Assembly: GCA_024276455.1 (NCBI GenBank)
Contig: JAJRXE010000234.1
Location: 1-9,702, forward strand
Length of the DNA stretch: 9,702 nucleotides
Origin: Calditrichota bacterium
GTDB lineage: Bacteria; Calditrichota; Calditrichia; RBG-13-44-9
Reading direction: 5' to 3'
Shown: in pieces, positions 1 to 6,875 of the stretch
Position numbering within the stretch: position 1 is the first letter of the stretch
Layout of the letters: each line of letters starts with the position of its first letter
The notes under the pieces: generated by a model
What the model saw: only the letters and a program-made list of their open reading frames with translations
Database searches by the model: none
Told to the model about the DNA's origin: nothing
Position numbers and translations under genes: made by a program

Positions 1-3000
1 CCGTTCTTGCACCAATTTTACCAGAGAAGTCAGCCAACCGGGTTGCACTTCGGTGTCGTTATTCAACAACAGGACAAAATCGCCCCGGGCGACCGCCGCG
101 CCGGCATTACAGGCTTTTACAAATCCTGAATTCTCTGGTTGGGTCAAAACCTGCACCCGATCGGAGATCAAGCCCTGCAAATACTCCCCGGTGCCGTCCG
201 TGGACGCATTGTCCACAATAATGATTTCAAAATTTTCGTAACCGGTATTCTGAAAGATGGCTTTCAAACATTTTTTGGTAAATTCCAGTTTATTGAAAAC
301 CGGAATGACAATTGAGACGAGCGGTTTGGTCTTCTTTTCAGCCGGGGGATCTTCCTTACTCTGAACAGCCGTCCCATCTTTCGGGCTGGATAGAATTTCC
401 GGTTCCGCTTCATTCGCGCTGGCGGCGGTCCGTTCCGGTCTTTCTCCAACGGCCTGCTTCAGCGCCTGCCGGGTCGCTTCCAGAAATGCCCGGCCGTGTT
501 TCAAATCAGGCTCCAGATGGTTTCCTTCACCCCATTCGTTCCAGGCGTTAACAAAAACAATCCGCCGGTCCGCCGCGCGCTCTTGAACAAGCTGTATTTC
601 GCGGATTAACCAGCGCTGGTAATCCTCCGGTGTGGATTGGTGGAGTACGAAGCCTCGTTTTCCTTTGCGCGGGGTATTGTCCCAGGAAGGGACCACCATC
701 CGGTACTGATGTTCCTGGAGGCGGGCTTCGCGCAAAGCCAGATTACAGACATCCCGGTAGTTAATTACCACTCCAGTGGCTTCCATTTCGGTCCGTTCCG
801 GGGTTAAAAACAGGCGGGGGAATATTTGTCCCTCCTTGAGCGCCTGCATGATTCGTTCGAACTGGGGCTGAAAAAGCAATTCACCGTCAAAACCATGTTT
901 GGTCCAGTCGATGTGGTGAGTATGGAAACTGGTTTTTACTCCCAGCAAATACAGACCGGGCAATCCCGCATGGTGGGCTAATTTGCGCCACAATTCCAGA
1001 CGGTATTCCAAATCCGGGATGTTCCCCGGCCGGTAAATCAGAAACAATGGTTTTCCATCGACCCGAATGTAGCGCCGATCCTGAAAAAAAGGAAGCAGAT
1101 AGCGGAAATGGGCGATGATTTCCTCCTCCCCACCGTACTCTTGCTTCTGGAGGATTTCATTTTCCATCCCGTCCCAGGTACGGGTCCAGTTTTCGTTTGC
1201 CCAGGCCAGGCAAAAAGGAAAATCCGGCTCCCCGCTTTTCAACACCGCTTCCAGGGGGTATTCCAGCAACTTTTTGCCCTTGAACCAGTAGTGGTAATAG
1301 CAGAATCCGTAGATTCCCGCTTCCCGGGCCAGTTCGGCCTGCTGCTTCCGGATTTCCGCCAAACGCAAATCGTAAAATCCCAGGTCGGCCGGAATGTGCG
1401 GTTGATAATGTCCTTTGAACAGCGGACGCGCCTGCGCGACATTGGTCCATTCGGTAAACCCCTTCCCCCACCAACGGTCGTTCTCGGGAATCGGGTGAAA
1501 TTGCGGCAGGTAAAACGCAATCAATTTCGCCGGCAAATCCTCGCGAGAGATTCCCTCCGGCGAGGCAGACTTTTCGTTTTCCACTCCGCGTTCCGCCAAT
1601 GCCCGGTTAACCTGCTCTTCCAGAAGAGCGAGGTTGTCCCGGGCCACCTGGTTCTCCGGATCTAATTCCAGCACTTTCTGTAACTTCTCCAGGGCAAAAT
1701 CGTAATCGGCTGCTAAAATGCCCACCACGGCTAAATTGTTTAAAGCCGGAATCGAGTTAGGTTGAGAGCGCAAAACCTGTTCCAGGATTCGGCGAGCCGG
1801 TTCCAGAGCGCCCTGCGCAATTTCTTCTTCCGCCTGGCGAATCAGTTCTTGCTCTGGAACAGGGACTTGGCGACCGGTTTCCCGGGAATCGTTTCTTCGC
1901 AGGTTTAAATGAAGCTCGTTGCGGGTAAACTCTCTGGTGTGCTGAACAGTTTGCGCCACAAAGAGAACCACCTTCCGGGAAGAAGCAGGAAGGGAATGCG
2001 GTTCCTCCACCATCGCCCGCCGGTAAATCAGCTCCAGCCGCTGCACCTGCACCGGCAAGCCAAAGTAAAAATACGCTAATTCTCGCAATTGAGCCCCGTA
2101 TTCCGGTCGATATTTTCGAATTTCCTTCGCCAGCTCCTCAGCGCTGTATTGACGCCGGAACTTCCGACCCGAAAAATTACACTGCATGATTTCCGCTAAA
2201 TTTTCCGGGGTGACCAGCCCATCGCCCCCCTGATAATCGAACACCAGCGGAACCCGTCCACAAAGCATGGCTTCGACCACACCGCGTCCCAGAGAAAACA
2301 CCAGATCGTGGCGATTGATCAACGCCGGAAGCTCTGCCTGGCTCACCCAACCGTGTTCTCCCCCGGCAAACTGGCAGTGTATTCCCACCTGCTCGCAGGC
2401 TTCGCGCACCAATTGCTGCTGTTCTGCTTTCATTTTGTAACTTAACACCAGCGCCGAGCGTGGTGGCCCGGTTAAATTGGCCTTTGGAGAAAACTGTTCC
2501 GGATCCACCACATTGCGAATAATCTGGATGCGCTCCACCGGAACCCCGTTGTCAACCAGGTTGTCCCGCACTTCTTCGCTCAGAGCGAGGTACCGAGAGA
2601 TTCCCACCTCCAGCGGAAGTGGTTGTTCCAGAAAAGGCAACACCCCCTGCGCCAACCAGACTACGGGTAAATCGGGAAACATTTCCCGCACCTCTGTCAA
2701 CACGTTATTGTGATGCACGTGGGCCACATCGAACGATTCCTCCCGACAGGCAGACAATTCATTAACGATCCGAATCGGCAGGTCGGTGAAGTAGCTTTTC
2801 ACAAATGAGCGATTCAGGTAAGGAGAAAAAAGAGTTACCTGATGACCAGCCTGAAGCAACCCTTTCGCCAGGGTGCGAGTAAAAATCTCCGAACCGGTGT
2901 AACCGAAGAGATGGTTGTTGGTCAACAGAATATTCAGGGATCGCTCCGGAAGCCGCTCCGGAAGGTTCCAGAGATATCCCAACCGGGTGAGAAGGGTTCG

Positions 3001-3672
3001 TTTTTCTTCTGCAGAAAAAGCGGCTTCTCCCTGCCCGGGTTCTCCCTGACGAAACACTCCTTTCAATTCCGGGGGCAAAGAGCGCCCCTGTTTGGTGCGG
3101 GCAATTATCTCGCGGGTGTGACGGGTACTAAGTCCCAGAGAACGAAACAGCTTGTTTACTTCCCGTACCGGATGCTTCCACAACTTCTCGTACTCAAGTA
3201 CGTAATCGTACCCGGTGAAACGTTCCTGTGCCAGGGCAAATTTTTCGTACAGGTTGATGGCCTCTTCCAGCGAGGAGGGCGATTCTGGCCAGAATTTATT
3301 CTCCTGCAACATGGAATGAAGCACGTCGAAAGGGTTACGACGAACCAGGACAATTCGGGCACCGGGAAAAAGCCGGCGAATTTTTTCCAGGGCAAAAAGA
3401 TGGGAGGGGGTTTTCTCCACCAGAATTTTATCGCCGGGTAGCCGATTGACCCGGGATATGATCTCGGCATCGGATAGTCCCCGCACTAACAAACCGGTTT
3501 CTTTGGTTGGGCGATCGACCGTGATTCCCACCATCTCGGGATGCAGGGCCAGACACCGGGGATGATTTTCGAAAATGGAAAGTAACCAGGTGGTACCGGA
3601 ACGGGGGATTCCCACAATAAAAACGAGATTCCGGGCTATTTTTTCTGACGCACGGAACGATTTCTGGTTCAT
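1..3672 (-). CDS. Multidomain sulfotransferase / GT4 / TPR / WbsX (GH99-like) / GT2 protein, C-terminus missing
   Basis: The frame is open from an ATG at 3672 to the left edge; I read every codon and found no stop in 1224 residues. Residues 1-240 are a PAPS-dependent sulfotransferase: the 5'-phosphosulfate loop GIPRSGTTWL is at 21-30 and the 3'-phosphate motif RRNPFDVLHS at 111-120. Residues 246-560 resemble a GT4 glycosyltransferase (GYTGSE at 257-262, IRNVVDPEQFSP at 385-396, VVEAMLCGRVP at 465-475). Residues 611-690 hold about two TPR units. Residues 716-1065 are a WbsX/GH99-like domain (FYLPQFHPIPENDRWWGKGF at 720-739, AWANENW at 823-829, NAWNEWGEGNHLEPD at 1042-1056). After a Pro/Glu-rich linker, a GT2 domain starts near 1117 (SIVIPVFN, VDNASTDGT at 1153-1161, NNDTEV at 1204-1209) and is cut by the window. 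There is no signal peptide or membrane segment, so it should be cytoplasmic. Following flgL by 31 bases, it may modify flagellar proteins; that role is inferred, while the domain calls are firm. Confidence 0.9.
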   Translation of the reverse strand, partial: MNQKSFRASEKIARNLVFIVGIPRSGTTWLLSIFENHPRCLALHPEMVGITVDRPTKETGLLVRGLSDAEIISRVNRLPGDKILVEKTPSHLFALEKIRRLFPGARIVLVRRNPFDVLHSMLQENKFWPESPSSLEEAINLYEKFALAQERFTGYDYVLEYEKLWKHPVREVNKLFRSLGLSTRHTREIIARTKQGRSLPPELKGVFRQGEPGQGEAAFSAEEKRTLLTRLGYLWNLPERLPERSLNILLTNNHLFGYTGSEIFTRTLAKGLLQAGHQVTLFSPYLNRSFVKSYFTDLPIRIVNELSACREESFDVAHVHHNNVLTEVREMFPDLPVVWLAQGVLPFLEQPLPLEVGISRYLALSEEVRDNLVDNGVPVERIQIIRNVVDPEQFSPKANLTGPPRSALVLSYKMKAEQQQLVREACEQVGIHCQFAGGEHGWVSQAELPALINRHDLVFSLGRGVVEAMLCGRVPLVFDYQGGDGLVTPENLAEIMQCNFSGRKFRRQYSAEELAKEIRKYRPEYGAQLRELAYFYFGLPVQVQRLELIYRRAMVEEPHSLPASSRKVVLFVAQTVQHTREFTRNELHLNLRRNDSRETGRQVPVPEQELIRQAEEEIAQGALEPARRILEQVLRSQPNSIPALNNLAVVGILAADYDFALEKLQKVLELDPENQVARDNLALLEEQVNRALAERGVENEKSASPEGISREDLPAKLIAFYLPQFHPIPENDRWWGKGFTEWTNVAQARPLFKGHYQPHIPADLGFYDLRLAEIRKQQAELAREAGIYGFCYYHYWFKGKKLLEYPLEAVLKSGEPDFPFCLAWANENWTRTWDGMENEILQKQEYGGEEEIIAHFRYLLPFFQDRRYIRVDGKPLFLIYRPGNIPDLEYRLELWRKLAHHAGLPGLYLLGVKTSFHTHHIDWTKHGFDGELLFQPQFERIMQALKEGQIFPRLFLTPERTEMEATGVVINYRDVCNLALREARLQEHQYRMVVPSWDNTPRKGKRGFVLHQSTPEDYQRWLIREIQLVQERAADRRIVFVNAWNEWGEGNHLEPDLKHGRAFLEATRQALKQAVGERPERTAASANEAEPEILSSPKDGTAVQSKEDPPAEKKTKPLVSIVIPVFNKLEFTKKCLKAIFQNTGYENFEIIIVDNASTDGTGEYLQGLISDRVQVLTQPENSGFVKACNAGAAVARGDFVLLLNNDTEVQPGWLTSLVKLVQER
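2941..2964 (-). repeat. 12-bp tandem duplication (LPERLPER)
   Basis: Two adjacent 12-base units, tcgctccggaag and ccgctccggaag, match at 11 of 12 positions and encode LPER twice (residues 237-244). They lie at the junction between the sulfotransferase and GT4 modules, so this is probably a linker duplication with no effect on frame. Confidence 0.6.
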
Positions 3673-3676
3673 TATT

Positions 3677-3683
3677 CCTCTCT
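3677..3683 (-). promoter_or_regulatory. Shine-Dalgarno of the multidomain gene
   Basis: On the minus strand the bases just before the ATG at 3672 read AGAGAGG followed by AATA, a good ribosome binding site with a short 4-base spacer. It supports this start and shows that the large protein is translated independently rather than as an extension of FlgL. It sits in the 31-base gap after the flgL stop. Confidence 0.7.
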
Positions 3684-3703
3684 TACGTATTATTTCAGAG
3701 CGG

Positions 3704-4585
3704 TTACCTCAAATAATCCAGCACATTTAAATTCATAATGCGATTGACCACTTCCATGGCCGCCTGGTAGGCCATCTGCTCCGCCTCGTATTTGCTAATT
3801 GCTTCGGCCATGTTCACATCCTCTTCCTCGGAAATATTGCTCTGCAAATCAATAATGGTGCTTTCCAGACGGCTCACCGTTAATTCCAGCGTGTTACGCA
3901 CCGAAGCGGACTGGGCGGACAGATGCCCCAGGTTGTCATTCACTTCCGACAAAATATCCAGGGAATCGCGTACGGTATCCACATCGTTATTTGCCAGCGC
4001 TTCTTTTAAACTCACCAGCGCATCGAAAACACCGGTATCGATGAGTTGCTGACCGGTCACGTTCACTTCCAGCAAGAATCCTTGGGTAATCCGGCGGGTA
4101 ATTTTATGATCGTTGCCGCTGTATTCCACTCCGGCATCGGTTTTGGTGAAGGGTACTCCCTCGCCGGTTTGGGTGCCGCCAAACAGATTCTTGTCCAGGT
4201 ATTTACTGTTGGCCAGGGAAACCACATCATCGAGAATCCGATCGATACTGACGGAAAAGTTTTGCCGGGCTTCATCATCCAGCATTCCGTCGGCCGCCTT
4301 CATGGCAATCTCTTTCGCGCTAATCACCAACGATTGAATTTCGGCCAGGGAATTGAGGGTGGCATCGATCCAGGCGCTGGCATCTTTGGCATTTTTTAAA
4401 TATTGCTGCTGCTGGGCGAGCGTTTCTTTAAAGCGCAAAGCCCGACTGAATCGTACCGGATCGTCGGAAGGATTCTGCACCTCTTTCCCGGTGGTGATGG
4501 CATTTTGCAAACGGTCCAGGTTTGTCCGCCGCTCGTTAAACGTCCGGATGCTGTTCCGAAGCATGATTAATTGGGTGATTCTCAT
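3704..4585 (-). CDS. flgL: FlgL, hook-filament junction protein (HAP3)
   Basis: FlgL forms the junction ring on top of FlgK, joining the hook to the flagellin filament; it is exported by the flagellar type III system with help from FlgN. At 293 residues it is slightly shorter than enterobacterial FlgL (about 317). The N-terminal D0/D1 coiled region is typical (MRITQLIMLRNSIRTFNERR at 1-20, then TTGKEVQNPSDDP), and the flagellin-like C-terminus is present (EEDVNMAEAISKYEAEQMAY at 254-273, ending NVLDYLR). It has no signal peptide, as expected for type III export. It begins 24 bases after the flgK stop behind a G-rich ribosome site. The short central part suggests a minimal outer domain. A flagellin is less likely, because of the length, the NVLDYL ending and the position after flgK. 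Confidence 0.95.
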   Translation of the reverse strand: MRITQLIMLRNSIRTFNERRTNLDRLQNAITTGKEVQNPSDDPVRFSRALRFKETLAQQQQYLKNAKDASAWIDATLNSLAEIQSLVISAKEIAMKAADGMLDDEARQNFSVSIDRILDDVVSLANSKYLDKNLFGGTQTGEGVPFTKTDAGVEYSGNDHKITRRITQGFLLEVNVTGQQLIDTGVFDALVSLKEALANNDVDTVRDSLDILSEVNDNLGHLSAQSASVRNTLELTVSRLESTIIDLQSNISEEEDVNMAEAISKYEAEQMAYQAAMEVVNRIMNLNVLDYLR

Positions 4586-4594
4586 CAGGTTGAT

Positions 4595-4602
4595 CCCCCC
4601 CT
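4595..4602 (-). promoter_or_regulatory. G-rich Shine-Dalgarno of flgL
   Basis: The minus strand reads AGGGGGGG, then nine bases, then ATG at 4585. The homopolymeric G run is unusual for a ribosome binding site, but the position fits and no better start lies nearby. Confidence 0.5.
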
Positions 4603-4609
4603 ACCAGTC

Positions 4610-5968
4610 TCAAACAATATTTAACAAGGTTTGCACCATTTCATCGACCGTTTTAATCACCTTTCCGGCCGCCTCGTAAGCCTGCTGGTACTGAGAAAGT
4701 CGCACCATTTCTTCGTCCAGAGAAACCCCCGAAATGGACTCAATCTGGTTCTGCAATTGATCCACAATTTTTTGTTCGGTCTGGTGCAAAAACTCGCTCT
4801 GCTGAACCTCGTTCCCGATGCGGGTTAACAGAGAGTTGTAAAACTCCGACACCCGCTGATTATTCACGATGCTCGAAAACTGCAGATCGGAAATCGCCAG
4901 GGCCACGCTCCCATCGCCCACCGCTTCGGAGGCTTTGCGAGTGGCAATCAGATTCGGATCGCGGCGTACGGCGGGATTCAAGCGGAAGTTGCTGGCACCG
5001 CTCACGTCATTGGCAAAAAAGTTCGTTCCGGTAACACCGCTGGCGCTGTAGCCGCGGGAATGAATTTGATTCACCTGCTGAGCAATACTCACCGCCAGTG
5101 TGTCGAGGGCATCCAGATAATCGTTAATGCGCCCGTTCACCGTTTCCACAAGACTGCCAATTTCTCCGAACTCCAGGTCCAGTTCCCGATTAAAATTCGC
5201 CACCTGTATTTTTACTTTCATCCGAGTGTTGGAATGCTCGATCTGCAAATTTAGCTCGTTTACTTCGTTGCCGGAGGTTAAAATCAACCCTCCGGAAGCG
5301 ACCACCACCTGTCCGCTCTCTTTCTCCTTGACCGTCACATCCATCAGGCTGGAAAGTTCGGTTACCAGTCGATCGCGCTCGTCCAGAAGATCCGGCGATT
5401 TATTAATGGCCATTTGTTTGTTTATCTGGGCAATGCGGTGCAGAATTTCGTTGATGCGGTTGATCTTGCCGTCCAGGTCCTGCACCAACTGTTCCTGCAT
5501 GTCCTGCAGGTCGCCGCTAATGCGGTTAAAAGCGTTGGTGAGCAGAACCGCCTTGTCGCGCACAATGACCCGGGTCGATTCACTTTCCGGGTCGTTTGCC
5601 AGGTCGTTCCAGGCTGCCCAAAATTCCGAAAGCACATTGGACAAACCGGCGTCGGTGTTTTCGGCAAAAACCTGCTCCAACTGGGTTAACAGGAGCTCGT
5701 CGGTGCTGTATTTCCCCAGGTTCTGCATTTCAGTCCAGTACTGCTGGTCTAAAAAACTCTGCCTGACCCGCACAATCTGATTTGCATTTAACCCAATGCT
5801 GACTCCCGGCTGATTGGGTAAACCGAAGGTCAGGCTGGTGAAATCCACCCGCCGGCGGGAAAAACCCGCCTGGTTCACCCCGCTAATGTTTTTCGAAGTA
5901 GTGTTCATAGCCGACTGGTAAGCCAGCAACGAACGCCTTCCGGTTTCAAATATTCCATTAATGGACAT
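4610..5968 (-). CDS. flgK: FlgK, hook-associated protein 1 (HAP1)
   Basis: FlgK is the first junction protein laid on the finished hook, exported through the flagellar type III apparatus and bound by FlgN in the cytoplasm. The N-terminal rod/hook signature is clear (SLLAYQSAMNTTSKNISGVN at 13-32, followed by QAGFSRRRV). The C-terminal D0 helix is also typical (SGVSLDEEMVRLSQYQQAYE at 413-432, ending TVDEMVQTLLNIV). At 452 residues it is compact compared with enterobacterial FlgK (about 547), so the variable outer domain is reduced; the conserved inner domains are complete. It starts 7 bases after the flgN stop. Its ribosome site GGTGAGAA overlaps that TGA stop, so flgN and flgK are probably translationally coupled, which fits a chaperone and its client. 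Confidence 0.96.
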   Translation of the reverse strand: MSINGIFETGRRSLLAYQSAMNTTSKNISGVNQAGFSRRRVDFTSLTFGLPNQPGVSIGLNANQIVRVRQSFLDQQYWTEMQNLGKYSTDELLLTQLEQVFAENTDAGLSNVLSEFWAAWNDLANDPESESTRVIVRDKAVLLTNAFNRISGDLQDMQEQLVQDLDGKINRINEILHRIAQINKQMAINKSPDLLDERDRLVTELSSLMDVTVKEKESGQVVVASGGLILTSGNEVNELNLQIEHSNTRMKVKIQVANFNRELDLEFGEIGSLVETVNGRINDYLDALDTLAVSIAQQVNQIHSRGYSASGVTGTNFFANDVSGASNFRLNPAVRRDPNLIATRKASEAVGDGSVALAISDLQFSSIVNNQRVSEFYNSLLTRIGNEVQQSEFLHQTEQKIVDQLQNQIESISGVSLDEEMVRLSQYQQAYEAAGKVIKTVDEMVQTLLNIV

Positions 5969-5975
5969 AATTTTC

Positions 5976-6482
5976 TCACCAGTTAATCGTGCGTGTAGAA
6001 CCTACTTTGTTTTCCAATTTTCCATTGCGGTCGTAAATGGCCATCTCGTTATTGTTCGCCCCGTACACCACGCTGATGAATCCCCGGGTGAACTCCATGG
6101 AAGCCTGCAACAAACTTTGGTTCTCGCGATTGACCCGTTCAATAGCCCGAATGGTTTGAATTAGTTCCTCGTATTCGTGTTGAATCTCCGGCTCGGGAAT
6201 TTCGAACCCCACTTCGGCTGCTTTTTTACCGGACTGGTTCTTTAGCGGAAAATTCTTCCGGAACTGCTCCAGCCGGCGCTCGGTTACCTGATTGGCTTTT
6301 TTAGCCAGAGACTGAATCACCACCAGAATGTCCAGCAATTCTTCGGTTTTCGCTTCCACAATGGCCCGTTGTTTTTCCTGCAAAGTTTGCAGGAGCAGCT
6401 GGTAAATGTAGTGTTCTTCCTGCAGCGCTTTGCGGACCTCCGGGAAATTCGACGCTTTGTTAAACGATAACTTTCTATTCAT
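5976..6482 (-). CDS. flgN: FlgN-like export chaperone for FlgK/FlgL
   Basis: FlgN binds the C-terminal helices of FlgK and FlgL in the cytoplasm, keeps them from aggregating, and delivers them to the export gate. This 168-residue protein is small, charged and almost wholly helical, with long coiled-coil stretches at about 15-78 and 100-140. It ends with a segment typical of FlgN (VVYGANNNEMAIYDRNGKLE at 138-157). It has no signal peptide or membrane segment. The start overlaps the end of flgJ by 8 bases and is preceded by GGAGAG. Position directly before flgK and flgL strongly supports the call, because FlgN sequences diverge widely. FlgM is unlikely, being shorter (about 100 residues) and lacking such long coiled coils. 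Confidence 0.85.
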   Translation of the reverse strand: MNRKLSFNKASNFPEVRKALQEEHYIYQLLLQTLQEKQRAIVEAKTEELLDILVVIQSLAKKANQVTERRLEQFRKNFPLKNQSGKKAAEVGFEIPEPEIQHEYEELIQTIRAIERVNRENQSLLQASMEFTRGFISVVYGANNNEMAIYDRNGKLENKVGSTRTINW

Positions 6483-6867
6483 CCCCGCTCTCCAGCGTTT
6501 TGAGTTTCATCATCACATCCCATTTTTCCAGACCGGGAAGATTCATTTCCTCCAGACGGGAAAGGTCTTCCGCCTCTTGCAACGTCCGGTAAAAGAAATC
6601 TGCCAGACCAATCCCCCCTTTTTCAGCAATCGCTTCGCCCATTACCGTGCTAAACATCATCTGGGCCAGATTCATTTTCGAATCTTCCTTCGAATCGCGC
6701 GGAATGGTTTTTTCCATCGCTTTAAACAGAATGCTTAAAAACATCCCTTCCAGCTCTTTACTGGCTTTCCGGAGCTTTTTTTCCTTTTCTCCGGAACTCT
6801 CCGCGTTTTTTTGAATTTCCGGAGCCTTCAGTTTTTGAAGGACCGGATTTTGTTCCTGCACTTTCAT
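6475..6867 (-). CDS. flgJ: Single-domain FlgJ, rod-binding (rod cap) protein
   Basis: This is the rod-binding half of FlgJ, which caps the growing rod during assembly. At 130 residues it matches only the N-terminal domain of enterobacterial FlgJ (313 residues). Hallmarks are KELEGMFLSILFKAMEKTIP at 37-56, the Met-rich MFSTVMGEAIAEKGGIGLAD at 71-90, and FFYRTL. The C-terminal peptidoglycan hydrolase domain is absent: the frame ends in TAG after a short charged tail, and the next gene starts inside it. Single-domain FlgJ is known in many non-enteric bacteria, where a separate lytic enzyme opens the cell wall. It starts 8 bases after the flgI stop with only a weak ribosome site, which suggests coupling to flgI translation. 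Confidence 0.9.
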   Translation of the reverse strand: MKVQEQNPVLQKLKAPEIQKNAESSGEKEKKLRKASKELEGMFLSILFKAMEKTIPRDSKEDSKMNLAQMMFSTVMGEAIAEKGGIGLADFFYRTLQEAEDLSRLEEMNLPGLEKWDVMMKLKTLESGDE

Positions 6868-6875
6868 AGGCTTGC

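Noticed and set aside
1108..1665. 185-codon open frame on the plus strand
   Set aside because: It is antisense to the WbsX-like domain and TPR region. It has no family signature and is explained by the codon bias of the real gene.
2842..3441. 199-codon open frame on the plus strand
   Set aside because: It lies wholly antisense to the sulfotransferase module, whose motifs are unmistakable. Its translation has no recognisable domain.
1..3672. Several separate genes rather than one multidomain gene
   Set aside because: A codon-by-codon reading shows no stop in this frame, and there is no convincing module-boundary start that would split it.
3673..3703. Terminator between flgL and the large gene
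   Set aside because: No GC-rich inverted repeat with a T run is present in the 31-base gap.
3673..3720. Possible promoter before the large glycan gene (TTGAGG, 17 bases, TACGTA on the minus strand)
   Set aside because: The -10 element is poor and the match could be chance inside the flgL end. There is no sigma-28-like TAAA...GCCGATAA pattern either, so read-through from the flagellar operon is simpler.
5127..5780. 217-codon open frame on the plus strand
   Set aside because: It is antisense to flgK and very rich in Ser/Arg/Leu, as expected for a shadow frame. It shows no recognisable motif.
6459..6480. AAAGTTATCG string at the start of flgN, resembling parts of a sigma-28 promoter
   Set aside because: The two half-elements would be adjacent with no proper spacer, and the bases are coding sequence of flgN.
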